Source: a virus
DNA length: 41,225 nt
IMG/VR virus record: IMGVR_UViG_3300046512_000098
Coordinates: 1-41,225 of that record
Direction: 5' to 3' (one strand)
Part shown: in pieces, positions 22,874 to 30,830 of the stretch
How positions within the stretch are numbered: position 1 is the first letter of the stretch
Layout: every line of letters begins with the position of its first letter
Position numbers and translations under genes: made by a program
The notes under the pieces: generated by a model
Database searches by the model: none
Told to the model about the DNA's origin: nothing
The model's input: the letters and a program-made list of their open reading frames with translations, nothing else

Positions 22874-24121
22874 TTACGGAGAGCCGCTGAAGCGGGTGGC
22901 GAAGCGCGGGTCAATGGTCTTCGCGCCAAAAAGTACGTCATAGCGCCAGCCGGCGATGTCGTTCGTGCTATCGTAGACCGGGATCAGGCGGATGCTGATC
23001 CCCTTGTACGACTGGCGAGAGCCGTTGTAGACCGCCGCCGGCATTTCCATCGGAACGGAAACGAAGGCGAAGGCGTTCTTCGCAAACACCATGTTCTGGC
23101 GATAGCCGGTGCCCCCCGTTCCGAGGACGGTGATGGCTGCATTGTCGGCCGGCGAGGAATCGACGGTAGCCTGAGAACCACCGACGATGATCGGCGGGCT
23201 GATGGTGATCGTCGCAGGGCCGGTCGATGCACCGGAGTTGGCATCGGCCTTGACGACGAACTGGCGCAGGAACGGCAACTTTGCCTTCGTCACCGGGTTG
23301 ACGGCATAGACATTGGCAATGGTGAAGACGTCGCCCTGCTTCAGGATGCCGGTCGTTGAGTTGGTCCAACCATCAGTGACGAGCGTTGACTGATAGGTGT
23401 CCTTGACCGACAGATACGTCACTTCCTGCGATGCGCCGTTGACGAGCGGCGTACCGGTTGCGACACCGACAGTGTGCGTCGGCACGTTCTGGGCCATGTA
23501 GGTGTCAACGTCGCCGATCTGGCCGAGGCGGGCCATGCGGTAAGCGTCGTTGGCCGGCTGGTTGATGTAGAGTGCCGTCTGCGAACCGAGCATGCCCCAG
23601 TAATCGGCCGGGGACAGGACGCCGGTACGATCGCCATCAACCGCAAACTCGTCCAGGCGCTGGGGAGCGACGGAGAAGTCTGCGAAGGAGTTGATGACGT
23701 TACCAGGAGTACCGACCCACGACGGGACGTCCTTGTAGAGGCCCATCAGGGTAACGTCGATGTTGTTCGCAAGCTGGATCATGGCCGGCTTGAGAACGCG
23801 TTCACGAACGCCGGACTCGTCGATATCGAGCGTCAGTTCCTTCGATGTGAAGTTGACATCAACACCGATCTGGTTGTTGACGACGAGTGTGGTCGAGCCT
23901 TCTACGACATCCTGTACCGACCGGACGGCGCCGGAACGGACAGTGAAGTCCGCGGGGCGCTTGATCGAGATCGTATCGCCCTTCTTGTAACCGTTGATCG
24001 TCTGGGAATACTCGCTGTCATAGTCGACATAGACCTTCTTGGTCATGACGAGGGTATTTTCGAGGATCTTCAGCGATTCCTTCGCGAAGACGCTCACCTG
24101 TTTTGCTACGCTATTTGCCAT
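22874..24121 (-). CDS. Major capsid protein (P22 coat-like)
   Basis: 415 residues, close to the P22 coat protein (430). The N-terminal region matches that family: ESLKILENTLVMTKKVYVDY, GDTISIKRPADFTVRSGAVR, VDVNFTSKELTLDIDESGVR. The C-terminal part includes KNAFAFVSVPMEMPAAVYNG and ISIRLIPVYDSTNDIAGWRY, typical of these HK97-fold coats. It follows the scaffold gene and is followed by a terminator, as expected for the most abundant virion protein. Confidence 0.93.
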   Translation of the reverse strand: MANSVAKQVSVFAKESLKILENTLVMTKKVYVDYDSEYSQTINGYKKGDTISIKRPADFTVRSGAVRSVQDVVEGSTTLVVNNQIGVDVNFTSKELTLDIDESGVRERVLKPAMIQLANNIDVTLMGLYKDVPSWVGTPGNVINSFADFSVAPQRLDEFAVDGDRTGVLSPADYWGMLGSQTALYINQPANDAYRMARLGQIGDVDTYMAQNVPTHTVGVATGTPLVNGASQEVTYLSVKDTYQSTLVTDGWTNSTTGILKQGDVFTIANVYAVNPVTKAKLPFLRQFVVKADANSGASTGPATITISPPIIVGGSQATVDSSPADNAAITVLGTGGTGYRQNMVFAKNAFAFVSVPMEMPAAVYNGSRQSYKGISIRLIPVYDSTNDIAGWRYDVLFGAKTIDPRFATRFSGSP

Positions 24122-24133
24122 CGGAGAGATTCC

Positions 24134-25048
24134 TTATCTCTTGAACTTCTGATCCGACCACTTCGCGTACTCGTCCATCGACATGTCAGCCGGGTTCTTC
24201 GTCACGTTCGGGCTGGATTTGGCCGAAACGGTACGGAGGGGCTGGACAGTCGTGGTTTGAGGCTTTGGAGCGGTCTGTTGCTTCTGCAGTGACTGGTTGC
24301 CGAGCCATGCGAGGTAGAGCACTTCGTAAACCGGCGGGCTGTACGCATTGAGAAGCGTTTCCCTGGTGAACCCTTTGCTCTCTGCAAATTCGGTGATTTT
24401 GGCGTCCACTTCCGTAGACCAGCCAGGAATTTTCTCTTCAGCAAACTTGCGTGTTTCCCGAAGGCGATTGGCTGTCTCCAGCTTCGCTTTTTCGGACATC
24501 TGGTTCTGCTGCTGGTCGAGGAAACCGCCGATGTTCCCACGAGCCTCTTTCAACTGCTGGAAATGACGCCATGCGGACATGGCCCCGACAGGATCTTCGT
24601 CTTCAAGCTGCTGCCAGTTCATTTCATTGTATTGCTTCAGCTGAGCATCGACGTTGATCAGCGTGGCGCGAGCCTCAAGAACCTCCTGAGACACGTTGTA
24701 GAAGGTTTCCGCTTCTGCAATCCTGGCTTTGACGGCCTTGTCTTCTTCGGCTACCGCCTGCGTCTTGCGGGTGTAATCCGCCTGCATGAGGTAGCCGTCC
24801 TTGAGTTCAGCCGGGACGTTGTACTTCTTCCCGTTGATCTCAATTTCCACGATATCCGGCTCGACAGGAGCCTCAAGCGTGGGCTGCTCTTCACCTTCCG
24901 GTGCAAGCTCGGGCTGAATTTCTTCCCGAGGCGCGTCAAGGTCGATAGGCTCGTCCTTGGGGTCAGGTATCTGCGCAGTTTCGGGCTTTTGCGTCTCGAT
25001 TGCTGGCGTAGCCAGTTCTTCGGCAACAGCCGTTACACCCTCTTCCAT
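24134..25048 (-). CDS. Scaffolding protein, 304 aa
   Basis: I choose ATG 25048 (AAGGAG 8 nt upstream) over GTG 25057. The N-terminal 90 residues are Pro/Glu-rich and acidic. A region like EIEINGKKYNVPAELKDGYL then YTRKTQAVAEEDKAVKARI starts a long coiled coil (residues 95-200), and the end is short and basic (MDEYAKWSDQKFKR). An acidic start, helical core and basic C-terminal coat-binding tip are typical for scaffolds placed before the coat gene. Confidence 0.85.
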   Translation of the reverse strand: MEEGVTAVAEELATPAIETQKPETAQIPDPKDEPIDLDAPREEIQPELAPEGEEQPTLEAPVEPDIVEIEINGKKYNVPAELKDGYLMQADYTRKTQAVAEEDKAVKARIAEAETFYNVSQEVLEARATLINVDAQLKQYNEMNWQQLEDEDPVGAMSAWRHFQQLKEARGNIGGFLDQQQNQMSEKAKLETANRLRETRKFAEEKIPGWSTEVDAKITEFAESKGFTRETLLNAYSPPVYEVLYLAWLGNQSLQKQQTAPKPQTTTVQPLRTVSAKSSPNVTKNPADMSMDEYAKWSDQKFKR

Positions 25049-25093
25049 GAAGGGCACTCCTTTTTGAGGTTGGTGCGATTGAAGTTGCGCCGC

Positions 25094-27133
25094 TTACCCT
25101 TGGCGCTGGGGAGCTTGTGCGGCCTGATTGGCCTTCTGGCTGACGGACATGGCGTGCGTTGCCAGTTTGGTGTTTGCGTCCTGCCGGATCTTGGCATGGT
25201 CGTTAACGAGATCGCCCTCGACTTTCATGCGCTGTGTCTTGGCATTGAACTGATCGACGCTCTTGTCAGCTTCCAACGCCTGTACCTTGGCAGTCAGCTC
25301 CTGAATGGCCTGCTGGCCCTCCTGGATCATCTTCTGCATCTCAGGCGGGATGCTTTGCCCCTGCAGCGCCGGGTTGATCTTCTTCAGTCGATCGGCAATC
25401 TCGTCGGCACCCTGCCAATCCATGGCCTTGACGAGGATATCGCCAATGACCGGTGCCGCCTGCGGGAAGGCGCGGACGAATTCCGTCATCTGCGCCGCCG
25501 TTTCCTCGCGCTGTGTCGTATAGGACGGCCCAGTCGATACCGTCAGATCATACTTGCCGGCCGTCAGATCGAAGACGCCCATGATCGGCTGGCCCTGCTC
25601 GTCTACTTCCGGCTGACCATTCGGGCCCATGACCGGTTGCGGCTGCTGGCTGTTGACCGTGGCACTCTTCTGCGCCCCATCCTCGCCGATAACGCGGATG
25701 ATGCGCTCTTCGGTGTACACGCTCGGGATAAGGTCAATGAGGATGCGCCCGGTGTGACGGATGGCGCGGGCCATGTTGTCGATGAAATGGAAGGTGGATA
25801 CATCGCCTTCACGCTGGCGGGCCATAATGGCCTTGCCGCTCGTCTCGTTTGAGCGAGCGCCAAGCGATGCATCGTACATGCCGATGATCGCCTTCATGTC
25901 GTCTGAGGCATTCAATGCCTCCTGAAGCGCGCCGGCTGCAACACCGCTGTCGAGAGGCTGGCGCTGTGGAGGCGTTGCACCTTCATATTCGAGATAGCTA
26001 TGGCTCTGCGTGTTCGCCGTAGCCCAGCGTGCAGCATCGCTGTCAAACGCGCCCTTCGGCCCGATGAATGGTACGCGAGGGGCAAGCGCGACAAGCTCAG
26101 TTGCTGTCGTGCGCCAGTAGTTCACCATGCGCTGTGCGTCTTTGGCGTCGTGGATCAGCGAACGGAAATAGCGCTTGCCCTCGACAATGATTTCATCGCC
26201 ATAAATCGGGATAATCGGGATATAACGGCCAGGCCACTCATTGACCTCAAGCACATCGGCTCCGGTCATGATGGTCTGCGTGACCTTGTATGTCTTGCCG
26301 GGGCGGCGCTTGACTTCCTTGATGATCCCGTTGGCGAGAAACATCTGCAGGGTTTGGTTTTCGGCCAGCTCGTCGGCCTTGTAGGTGTGGCCGTTCGAAA
26401 GCCTGACGATCTCCGTCTCGACTTCCTTGCGCTGCCACCATTCGGCGATCATCACGCCTTCGTCATTCAGCCAGTTGTCGCCATAGGCCCATGCATCGCT
26501 ATCGAAATCGACCGCGCAGGGCTCGTCATCAACGTTCTTCTTGCCCTGATACTTGCGCTTGAACTCTTCCTTCGGAATGCGATCGACTACGAAGGCCACA
26601 TCCCAGTCGGAGGAATCGGCAGCCGTCGAGTTCGGATCCCCATAGACCGAGAACTGGTTGGCAACGCGCTGGATGGACAGGTCCATGTCGAAGCTGTCGT
26701 CGCAAGCGTAATCCATGCCGACACGCCAGTAGCCGAAGCCACCGGAGACGGAAGCCTCAACGCCGGTATCATAGGCAACGTCAGCATTCGACGTGTATTC
26801 GATGTTGCGGATCAGGCCGTTCATGATATCGGCCGTCTTGACATCTGCGCCGCTATCGGCCGGATGGATCTTGATCGACGGCTTGTTCTGCCGGCTGTCA
26901 TTGACGACCTGGCGGATGAACGCCTTCATCTTGTTGATGGTCAGGCACGGGCGCTGCTCAAGCTCACGCTGCTTGACAATATCGGAAGGCCATTGCTCAC
27001 CGAGACGGGCGAAGCGGATGTCATCGAGCGCAACAACGCGGTTATCGCTCTCCGCTTCAGCGCAGAACTCGAACGCCTTCTTGCCCGCGGCGAGGATATC
27101 GTCCGGGTCGTTCTTGTCTTCGCTATCGGCCAT
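25094..27133 (-). CDS. Portal protein (P22-like)
   Basis: 679 residues, in the range of P22 gp1 (725). Family features include a core with GEQWPSDIVKQRELEQRPCL, TINKMKAFIRQVVNDSRQNK, GFGYWRVGMDYACDDSFDMD and YRSLIHDAKDAQRMVNYWRT-type segments, then a Gln-rich coiled-coil C-terminus (IQELTAKVQALEADKSVDQF). It forms the dodecameric vertex through which terminase packages DNA. Starts 4 nt after the terminase stop. Confidence 0.92.
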   Translation of the reverse strand: MADSEDKNDPDDILAAGKKAFEFCAEAESDNRVVALDDIRFARLGEQWPSDIVKQRELEQRPCLTINKMKAFIRQVVNDSRQNKPSIKIHPADSGADVKTADIMNGLIRNIEYTSNADVAYDTGVEASVSGGFGYWRVGMDYACDDSFDMDLSIQRVANQFSVYGDPNSTAADSSDWDVAFVVDRIPKEEFKRKYQGKKNVDDEPCAVDFDSDAWAYGDNWLNDEGVMIAEWWQRKEVETEIVRLSNGHTYKADELAENQTLQMFLANGIIKEVKRRPGKTYKVTQTIMTGADVLEVNEWPGRYIPIIPIYGDEIIVEGKRYFRSLIHDAKDAQRMVNYWRTTATELVALAPRVPFIGPKGAFDSDAARWATANTQSHSYLEYEGATPPQRQPLDSGVAAGALQEALNASDDMKAIIGMYDASLGARSNETSGKAIMARQREGDVSTFHFIDNMARAIRHTGRILIDLIPSVYTEERIIRVIGEDGAQKSATVNSQQPQPVMGPNGQPEVDEQGQPIMGVFDLTAGKYDLTVSTGPSYTTQREETAAQMTEFVRAFPQAAPVIGDILVKAMDWQGADEIADRLKKINPALQGQSIPPEMQKMIQEGQQAIQELTAKVQALEADKSVDQFNAKTQRMKVEGDLVNDHAKIRQDANTKLATHAMSVSQKANQAAQAPQRQG

Positions 27134-27137
27134 TCAG

Positions 27138-28685
27138 CTATCCCATCCAGGATCCAACGGCAGCGCGCCGAGGATCTGGTTTCTTTTTGCGCTCGACAAC
27201 CGGAGCGGCGAATGTCAGAGCAACCGCATCCCACTCATCCGGGGAACGTACTCCCCGTTTGCGCATCTGCTCTTTGGACTCGATGAGCAGGTATTGGTTA
27301 GCGTCGTATCGGTACTGAGGCCCGCAAGCGTCGGTCTGCAGCGCGTCTTCGTCGGGGATGTCGGCGCCACCCGGTTCGTCGAGCCAGTCACGCGACCGCA
27401 TCCACATTTCCGCCCGTCTGTTGCGGGGGCCTGGCCGTGTCTCGCCATTCGGGAGAATGATATCCATCGCCTGCGGAGAACCGCCGAAATCGATAGCCTC
27501 GCACACGTCCGAATATGGCGGGCCCCAGCTTTTAAGGATGTCGAAGACGCCAGCACCTTGCCCGCCGACATCGATGAACACCTTGTCGGGCTTGTCAGCG
27601 TCGATGATCTGCTTGATCCAGTTAGCGCCAGCAACATTATCAAGCTTGCTTTTGCTCTCGCGCTTCGAAACCTTGCGGCCACGGCGCCATGCGATCGAAA
27701 ACCGGTCATCCCCGAACCGAGATGGGTCAACGCCGAGGATAAGCGGACCAATGCCCTCGATCGTCGCCTTTCTCGCAGCGACGACAGGCTCAGGCTTGAT
27801 AAACCCGTCATGGCCGGTCATCTGGAATGCTTCAGCCGCTGTCGCCGGGTATTCCTGCTTGAACAGGGTCGGGTCTTTTAGCTCAGCCACCTTTGCCCGC
27901 CTCCAGACCATTTGCCCGAGCGTGAGGCCGTATGCCTCCTGGTATGTCGTCTCTTCCTCGTCGAGCGTGAAACCATCTGGAATCGTCCGGGAATATTCCG
28001 GCTGCCAGAACCAAGGAATGAAGATGGCGATGTAGTCTCCTATCCCCGCTTCCGCCTGCTGCCAGCGTTCGTGAAACTCACCGCCGACGCCATTGGCCGT
28101 GCTTTCTAGGATGATCTCCGTTTCTGGAAGATCTGGTATTGCTTGAACGACGCCAGCAAAGTGTGTCGGCGCATTCGGCCAGAACGCCACCTCGGAGCCG
28201 TGGAACAACTGCACCGTCTGCGATCGACCGACTGCCTTTGCTCCTGCAGTGCCGACTGCATAGCCGCTGTCCAGCTTTGGAAACGCAAGCTCCTTGGCGT
28301 TGGCTGCGCCTGTCGTGGGCTTCACCAGTTCCGGGCAATGATCATGGTACCGTTCGACCATGCCGAAGAGATTGTTTGTCGCATCCTGCTCATGTGTCAG
28401 GATGAAGACGCGCCGCCCACGCTTGTGCGTGACACGATGGTAGAAGCGACCGCCGACATAGGTTGATATGCCCTGCTGCCTGCCCTTGAGGACGAGGGCG
28501 CGAACCTTACCAGTCCTGGCGCGTTGTTCCTCTAGCCGGGAATGAAGATAGATCTGCGCCGCATTGAGTTCGAACGGCTCGACGCTGCCGCCCTTTGTTC
28601 GGATCTTTAGACATTTGCCGGCGTAATGAGGGAAGTCATCGCGCAATCTGATGCGGATGGCCTTCTCTCGTTCACTCAAGCTCAT
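27138..28685 (-). CDS. terL: Terminase large subunit
   Basis: 515 residues with an N-terminal ATPase and a C-terminal RNase H-like nuclease. Walker A-like KGRQQGIST at residues 67-75, Walker B and catalytic Glu in TEIILESTANG, and nuclease acidic residues in LGVDPSRFGDD, VFIDVGGQGAGVFD and SPDEWDAVALTF. It cuts and packages DNA at the portal. Its start overlaps the small gene at 28672 by 14 nt. A P22-like gene set and a circularly closed assembly are consistent with headful packaging. Confidence 0.95.
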   Translation of the reverse strand: MSLSEREKAIRIRLRDDFPHYAGKCLKIRTKGGSVEPFELNAAQIYLHSRLEEQRARTGKVRALVLKGRQQGISTYVGGRFYHRVTHKRGRRVFILTHEQDATNNLFGMVERYHDHCPELVKPTTGAANAKELAFPKLDSGYAVGTAGAKAVGRSQTVQLFHGSEVAFWPNAPTHFAGVVQAIPDLPETEIILESTANGVGGEFHERWQQAEAGIGDYIAIFIPWFWQPEYSRTIPDGFTLDEEETTYQEAYGLTLGQMVWRRAKVAELKDPTLFKQEYPATAAEAFQMTGHDGFIKPEPVVAARKATIEGIGPLILGVDPSRFGDDRFSIAWRRGRKVSKRESKSKLDNVAGANWIKQIIDADKPDKVFIDVGGQGAGVFDILKSWGPPYSDVCEAIDFGGSPQAMDIILPNGETRPGPRNRRAEMWMRSRDWLDEPGGADIPDEDALQTDACGPQYRYDANQYLLIESKEQMRKRGVRSPDEWDAVALTFAAPVVERKKKPDPRRAAVGSWMG

Positions 28686-28941
28686 TCAGAGCGTCTTCGT
28701 GCCGGAATGTGAGATTGCCCTCAAGCTGCGTCGGCAGAACCTTGCCCAGCAACGCCATGAACGGGCCAGGGTTGGAGGATGCCTGCGCCTTCAGATAGCC
28801 GACAAGGCCATCTGTGCCGCCGGCTTCTTCCGCAGCTTGCAGGATCGCGTCCTTGAGCAACGCTGTAGTCTTGTTCTTGGCGCCTTTGGGCCGGCCTTTG
28901 CCTCTGTTGCCCGTATTGACGCCTATTTTAGGTTCTTCCAT
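28672..28941 (-). CDS. Putative terminase small subunit, 89 aa
   Basis: The N-terminus is basic with GRPKGAKNKTTALLKDAILQ, a start common to small terminase-associated or DNA-binding phage proteins, followed by helices (GLVGYLKAQASSNPGPFMAL). It is directly upstream of and overlaps terL, the usual small-subunit position. AGGAG precedes the ATG and CCAACCT lies just before it, a leader shared with the scaffold gene and the gene at 29601. Recognition of the packaging site is inferred from position. Confidence 0.7.
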   Translation of the reverse strand: MEEPKIGVNTGNRGKGRPKGAKNKTTALLKDAILQAAEEAGGTDGLVGYLKAQASSNPGPFMALLGKVLPTQLEGNLTFRHEDALNELE

Positions 28942-29027
28942 CTTCCACTCCTGAAAGGTTGGTGGAATATTATTCTACGCTGCCGGATATTTTACCGCAG
29001 ATAAGCGATACTTTTAGGAACGAAATT

Positions 29028-29288
29028 CTACGCCATCGCGACAATGCCGGTCGCGGTCGTGCTCGTTGAGAGGATTTTCTTTGTCCGAAGCGCTATCTGT
29101 ACCCCTGCGGCAACAGGGACGACAACATTGGCAAGCTTACCAGTCGCCGGGTCGAACATCTCGCAGTTCACATTGCCAGCTACAGCAACGACGATCGCCC
29201 GGGTGTGCTTGACGAGATCCGTAGAGTCATTGGGAGAGACCGACCAACCGTAGCCTGCCGGTGCAATCTCTTCGAAGCTGCTTGCCAT
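29028..29288 (-). CDS. Small beta-rich structural protein, 86 aa
   Basis: Sequence like HTRAIVVAVAGNVNCEMFDP and GVQIALRTKKILSTSTTATG resembles small conserved proteins near terminase and head genes in alphaproteobacterial phages, where a spike or decoration function has been proposed. There are no membrane or enzyme motifs. It lies 86 nt before the small-terminase gene. Confidence 0.65.
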   Translation of the reverse strand: MASSFEEIAPAGYGWSVSPNDSTDLVKHTRAIVVAVAGNVNCEMFDPATGKLANVVVPVAAGVQIALRTKKILSTSTTATGIVAMA

Positions 29289-29301
29289 GACTTACCTGCC
29301 T

Positions 29302-29445
29302 TTAGATTTTGCCGGAAATGACGAGAATAAGCAGCACGATCAGCACAATCCCCAAACCACCTGCGGGATAAGGCCCGATGGCTGGGGAATAGTGGAATGC
29401 TCCGAAGAGAAGGACGAGGATGAGAACAAGGAGGACGGTGTTCAT
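29302..29445 (-). CDS. DUF3309-like membrane peptide, 47 aa
   Basis: A 47-residue product: MNTVLLVLILVLLFGAFHYS, then a GPYPAGGLG turn, then a second hydrophobic helix (IVLIVLLILVISGKI). Two helices joined by a Gly/Pro turn with this spacing match the DUF3309 family of tiny bacterial membrane proteins. It sits at the start of the late operon between head genes; its function in phage is unknown. Confidence 0.75.
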   Translation of the reverse strand: MNTVLLVLILVLLFGAFHYSPAIGPYPAGGLGIVLIVLLILVISGKI

Positions 29446-29746
29446 GGATAACCCCTGCGAATTGCCGGCTTGCACCATTGGCGCCGTAACATGGGGACTA
29501 CAAACCCCGGACTGGCGGCGGATCTTCTACAGATGCGATGGGATGCCTTGTTCCGAGTGCCGGCGGGCTCAGTTGAAATGCCCAGTCCTTCAGAATTTGG
29601 TCAGGCCGAAAGCTCGCGCTCCAAGCGGTTTAGCTGGCTGGAGGCGGTGCGCAGCAATTCGAACGTGGAGTCGGCGTTGTCGCGAAGAGACCCGAATAGG
29701 TCGCCAGATGTTTCGCCGCGGACCTTCTGCGCCAGCTGGGGCGTAG
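29444..29746 (+). CDS. Possible plus-strand Cys-rich ORF (uncertain)
   Basis: The ATG at 29444 overlaps the start codon of the divergent DUF3309 gene, and AAGGAGG (29428-29434) lies 9 nt upstream. The first 55 residues have many cysteines (NPCELPACTIGAV, CDGMPCSECRRAQLKC). The second half is antisense to the 102-aa gene at 29601 and looks like a shadow. The region 29446-29600 has no other gene. It may be a real short gene with the true end uncertain, or chance. Confidence 0.25.
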   Translation: MDNPCELPACTIGAVTWGLQTPDWRRIFYRCDGMPCSECRRAQLKCPVLQNLVRPKARAPSGLAGWRRCAAIRTWSRRCREETRIGRQMFRRGPSAPAGA

Positions 29747-29909
29747 AGCCACATGCGCGATCGACCAAGGCGCTGATCCGATTGGCAAGGTCCTTCGCCT
29801 CGTTCAAGGCGCCATGTGCGGCGTTGATAGCGGGCTGCTGAGGAGGAGCCAAAGTCTGAGAGGCATCGGCAAGCGAGCCGCCGCCGATGTAATTCGAAGG
29901 ATTTGCCAT
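29601..29909 (-). CDS. Hypothetical helical protein, 102 aa
   Basis: The N-terminus MANPSNYIGGGSLADASQTL is followed by a mostly helical chain (AINAAHGALNEAKDLANRIS; NADSTFELLRTASSQLNRLE). GGAG is upstream, together with the CCAACCT leader motif shared with the scaffold and small-terminase genes. One Cys, no membrane segment. Function unknown; position suggests a virion or assembly factor. Confidence 0.65.
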   Translation of the reverse strand: MANPSNYIGGGSLADASQTLAPPQQPAINAAHGALNEAKDLANRISALVDRACGSTPQLAQKVRGETSGDLFGSLRDNADSTFELLRTASSQLNRLERELSA

Positions 29910-29940
29910 ATCATTTCTCCATTTAGGTTGGGTTTGATTG

Positions 29941-30081
29941 TCACAGCGATCGCCAGATCCCGTCGCCAGGCGGCTGATACGGCGTTGCGCACCCTGCCAG
30001 CATCAGGAACGGGCCTGCGAGGCAAATGGCTGCAATGACGAGGGCAAGCCATATGAGAACTGTGCGGAGTGGTTTGCTCAT
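29941..30081 (-). CDS. Small lipoprotein, 46 aa
   Basis: MSKPLRTVLIWLALVIAAIC continues as LAGPFLMLAGC, giving a hydrophobic signal with lipobox LAGC at residues 28-31. A 16-residue mature peptide follows (CATPYQPPGDGIWRSL). It overlaps the upstream gene as ATGA. Small phage lipoproteins can act as superinfection-exclusion factors or as extra spanin parts. A Rz1-like protein already exists at 11448, so exclusion is at least as likely. Confidence 0.65.
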   Translation of the reverse strand: MSKPLRTVLIWLALVIAAICLAGPFLMLAGCATPYQPPGDGIWRSL

Positions 30082-30338
30082 GCTGCTGCCAGTGCGCCTT
30101 TGGCGACCAAGGCCTTGAGCTTTTCAGCCTTACGAACCCGCTTGGCTTCAGCGAGACGCATGCGGTTGCGGATGACGCGCTTCTCTTCCATGGTAGCCCT
30201 GCGAGGCGCCGGCGGGATATATGGAGACGACAGATCGAGAGAGCCGCGCCTGACAAGCTTGGGAGCGCCGCGCGACAGGCCAAAATCAGTAAAGGTCGTC
30301 AGAGCTGCAGCCATGGCCGCAACAGCCAATCGTCTCAT
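30078..30338 (-). CDS. Basic hypothetical protein with signal-like N-terminus, 86 aa
   Basis: I place the start at ATG 30338 (AGGAG 6 nt upstream). Residues 1-25 (MRRLAVAAMAAALTTFTDFG) could be a signal peptide or membrane anchor. The rest is Pro-rich, then very basic (RRATMEEKRVIRNRMRLAEA). First gene of the late operon after the long leader. Function unknown. Confidence 0.6.
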   Translation of the reverse strand: MRRLAVAAMAAALTTFTDFGLSRGAPKLVRRGSLDLSSPYIPPAPRRATMEEKRVIRNRMRLAEAKRVRKAEKLKALVAKGALAAA

Positions 30339-30494
30339 CTCGTTCTCCTGAACTGCTGTATGGTGTTGATGGAAGGCTCGGGAAGGCCCTTTCAGGCTTG
30401 CAGCGGGCGAGCACATCTAGCATCTGCGCGTCGTGCTCAATCAAGCTGCCGGTGATCCCCTGCACGTCGAGCCGTGCTGCTTCCCGATAAGTTC

Positions 30495-30509
30495 GTGCAT
30501 TTTATGCAC
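30495..30509. promoter_or_regulatory. Perfect palindrome GTGCAT-TTT-ATGCAC
   Basis: Six-base arms around TTT. The right arm is part of TTATGCACA (30502-30510), which fits the DnaA-box consensus TTATNCACA exactly. It could be a protein-binding operator or an RNA hairpin in the late leader. Confidence 0.55.
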
Positions 30510-30524
30510 ATACTCGAATTGATT

Positions 30525-30550
30525 GCCCCGATTTATCCACCATTCGGGGC
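30525..30550. promoter_or_regulatory. Hairpin GCCCCGA/TCGGGGC with DnaA-box-like loop
   Basis: A perfect 7-bp stem encloses a 12-nt loop containing TTATCCACC (30533-30541), one mismatch from the DnaA box TTATCCACA. It starts 31 bp, about three helical turns, from the box at 30502 in the same orientation. No T-run follows on either strand. Confidence 0.55.
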
Positions 30551-30717
30551 AAGATGGTTCAACACAAGATCAACGAGCGGGGGCTGCTAAGACCATCAAG
30601 TCGATCTTCTGGATAGGATTTGGGAGAGGTGCTAACCGTGGCTGAGAGCCTCAAGGCGAATGCGTACAGCCGTTTAAACGTTGCCTGCTTCCAAACTTTA
30701 AAAACAGTTCTTCTAAC

Positions 30718-30736
30718 GCTGGTCGTGAACACCAGC
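30718..30736. promoter_or_regulatory. Hairpin GCTGGT/ACCAGC in the late leader
   Basis: A 6-bp perfect stem with a 7-nt loop (CGTGAAC on plus). On the minus strand a TTTTT run begins about 14 nt after the stem, too far for a classic terminator, but it could be a pause site. Confidence 0.4.
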
Positions 30737-30788
30737 AGAGACGCGGCGAATTCCGCAACAGAACCGTCTCGAAACAAATCACTCCCGT

Positions 30789-30816
30789 ATATTAACCAAT
30801 TTCAAGTTAATGGCAA
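30789..30816 (-). promoter_or_regulatory. Predicted late-operon promoter
   Basis: On the minus strand TTGCCA (30811-30816), a 16-nt spacer, then TAATAT (30789-30794), close to the sigma-70 consensus. It lies between the end of the NusG-like gene (30831) and the long leader, as expected for a separate late promoter. Confidence 0.55.
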
Positions 30817-30830
30817 GTGGGCTCAAGAGG

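Larger units (their letters stand above)
30339..30788 (-). promoter_or_regulatory. Late-operon leader, about 450 nt, non-coding and structured
   Basis: No convincing gene lies here. On the minus strand the stretch follows a promoter at 30789-30816 and precedes the first late gene. It contains three hairpins (30718-30736, 30525-30550, 30495-30509), a perfect palindrome CGTTTAAACG (30671-30680), AT-rich tracts (around 30690-30720) and two DnaA-box-like sequences. It is a plausible antitermination leader for the NusG-like protein encoded next to it, and/or an origin region. Confidence 0.5.

Noticed and set aside
24563-25852. Long plus-strand frame (429 codons) opposite scaffold and portal
   Set aside because: It is antisense to two clear virion genes with recognisable family features; long antisense frames are common in high-GC genes.
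26000-27286. Plus-strand frame (428 codons) opposite portal
   Set aside because: Antisense to the portal gene; no ribosome site and no family-like features.
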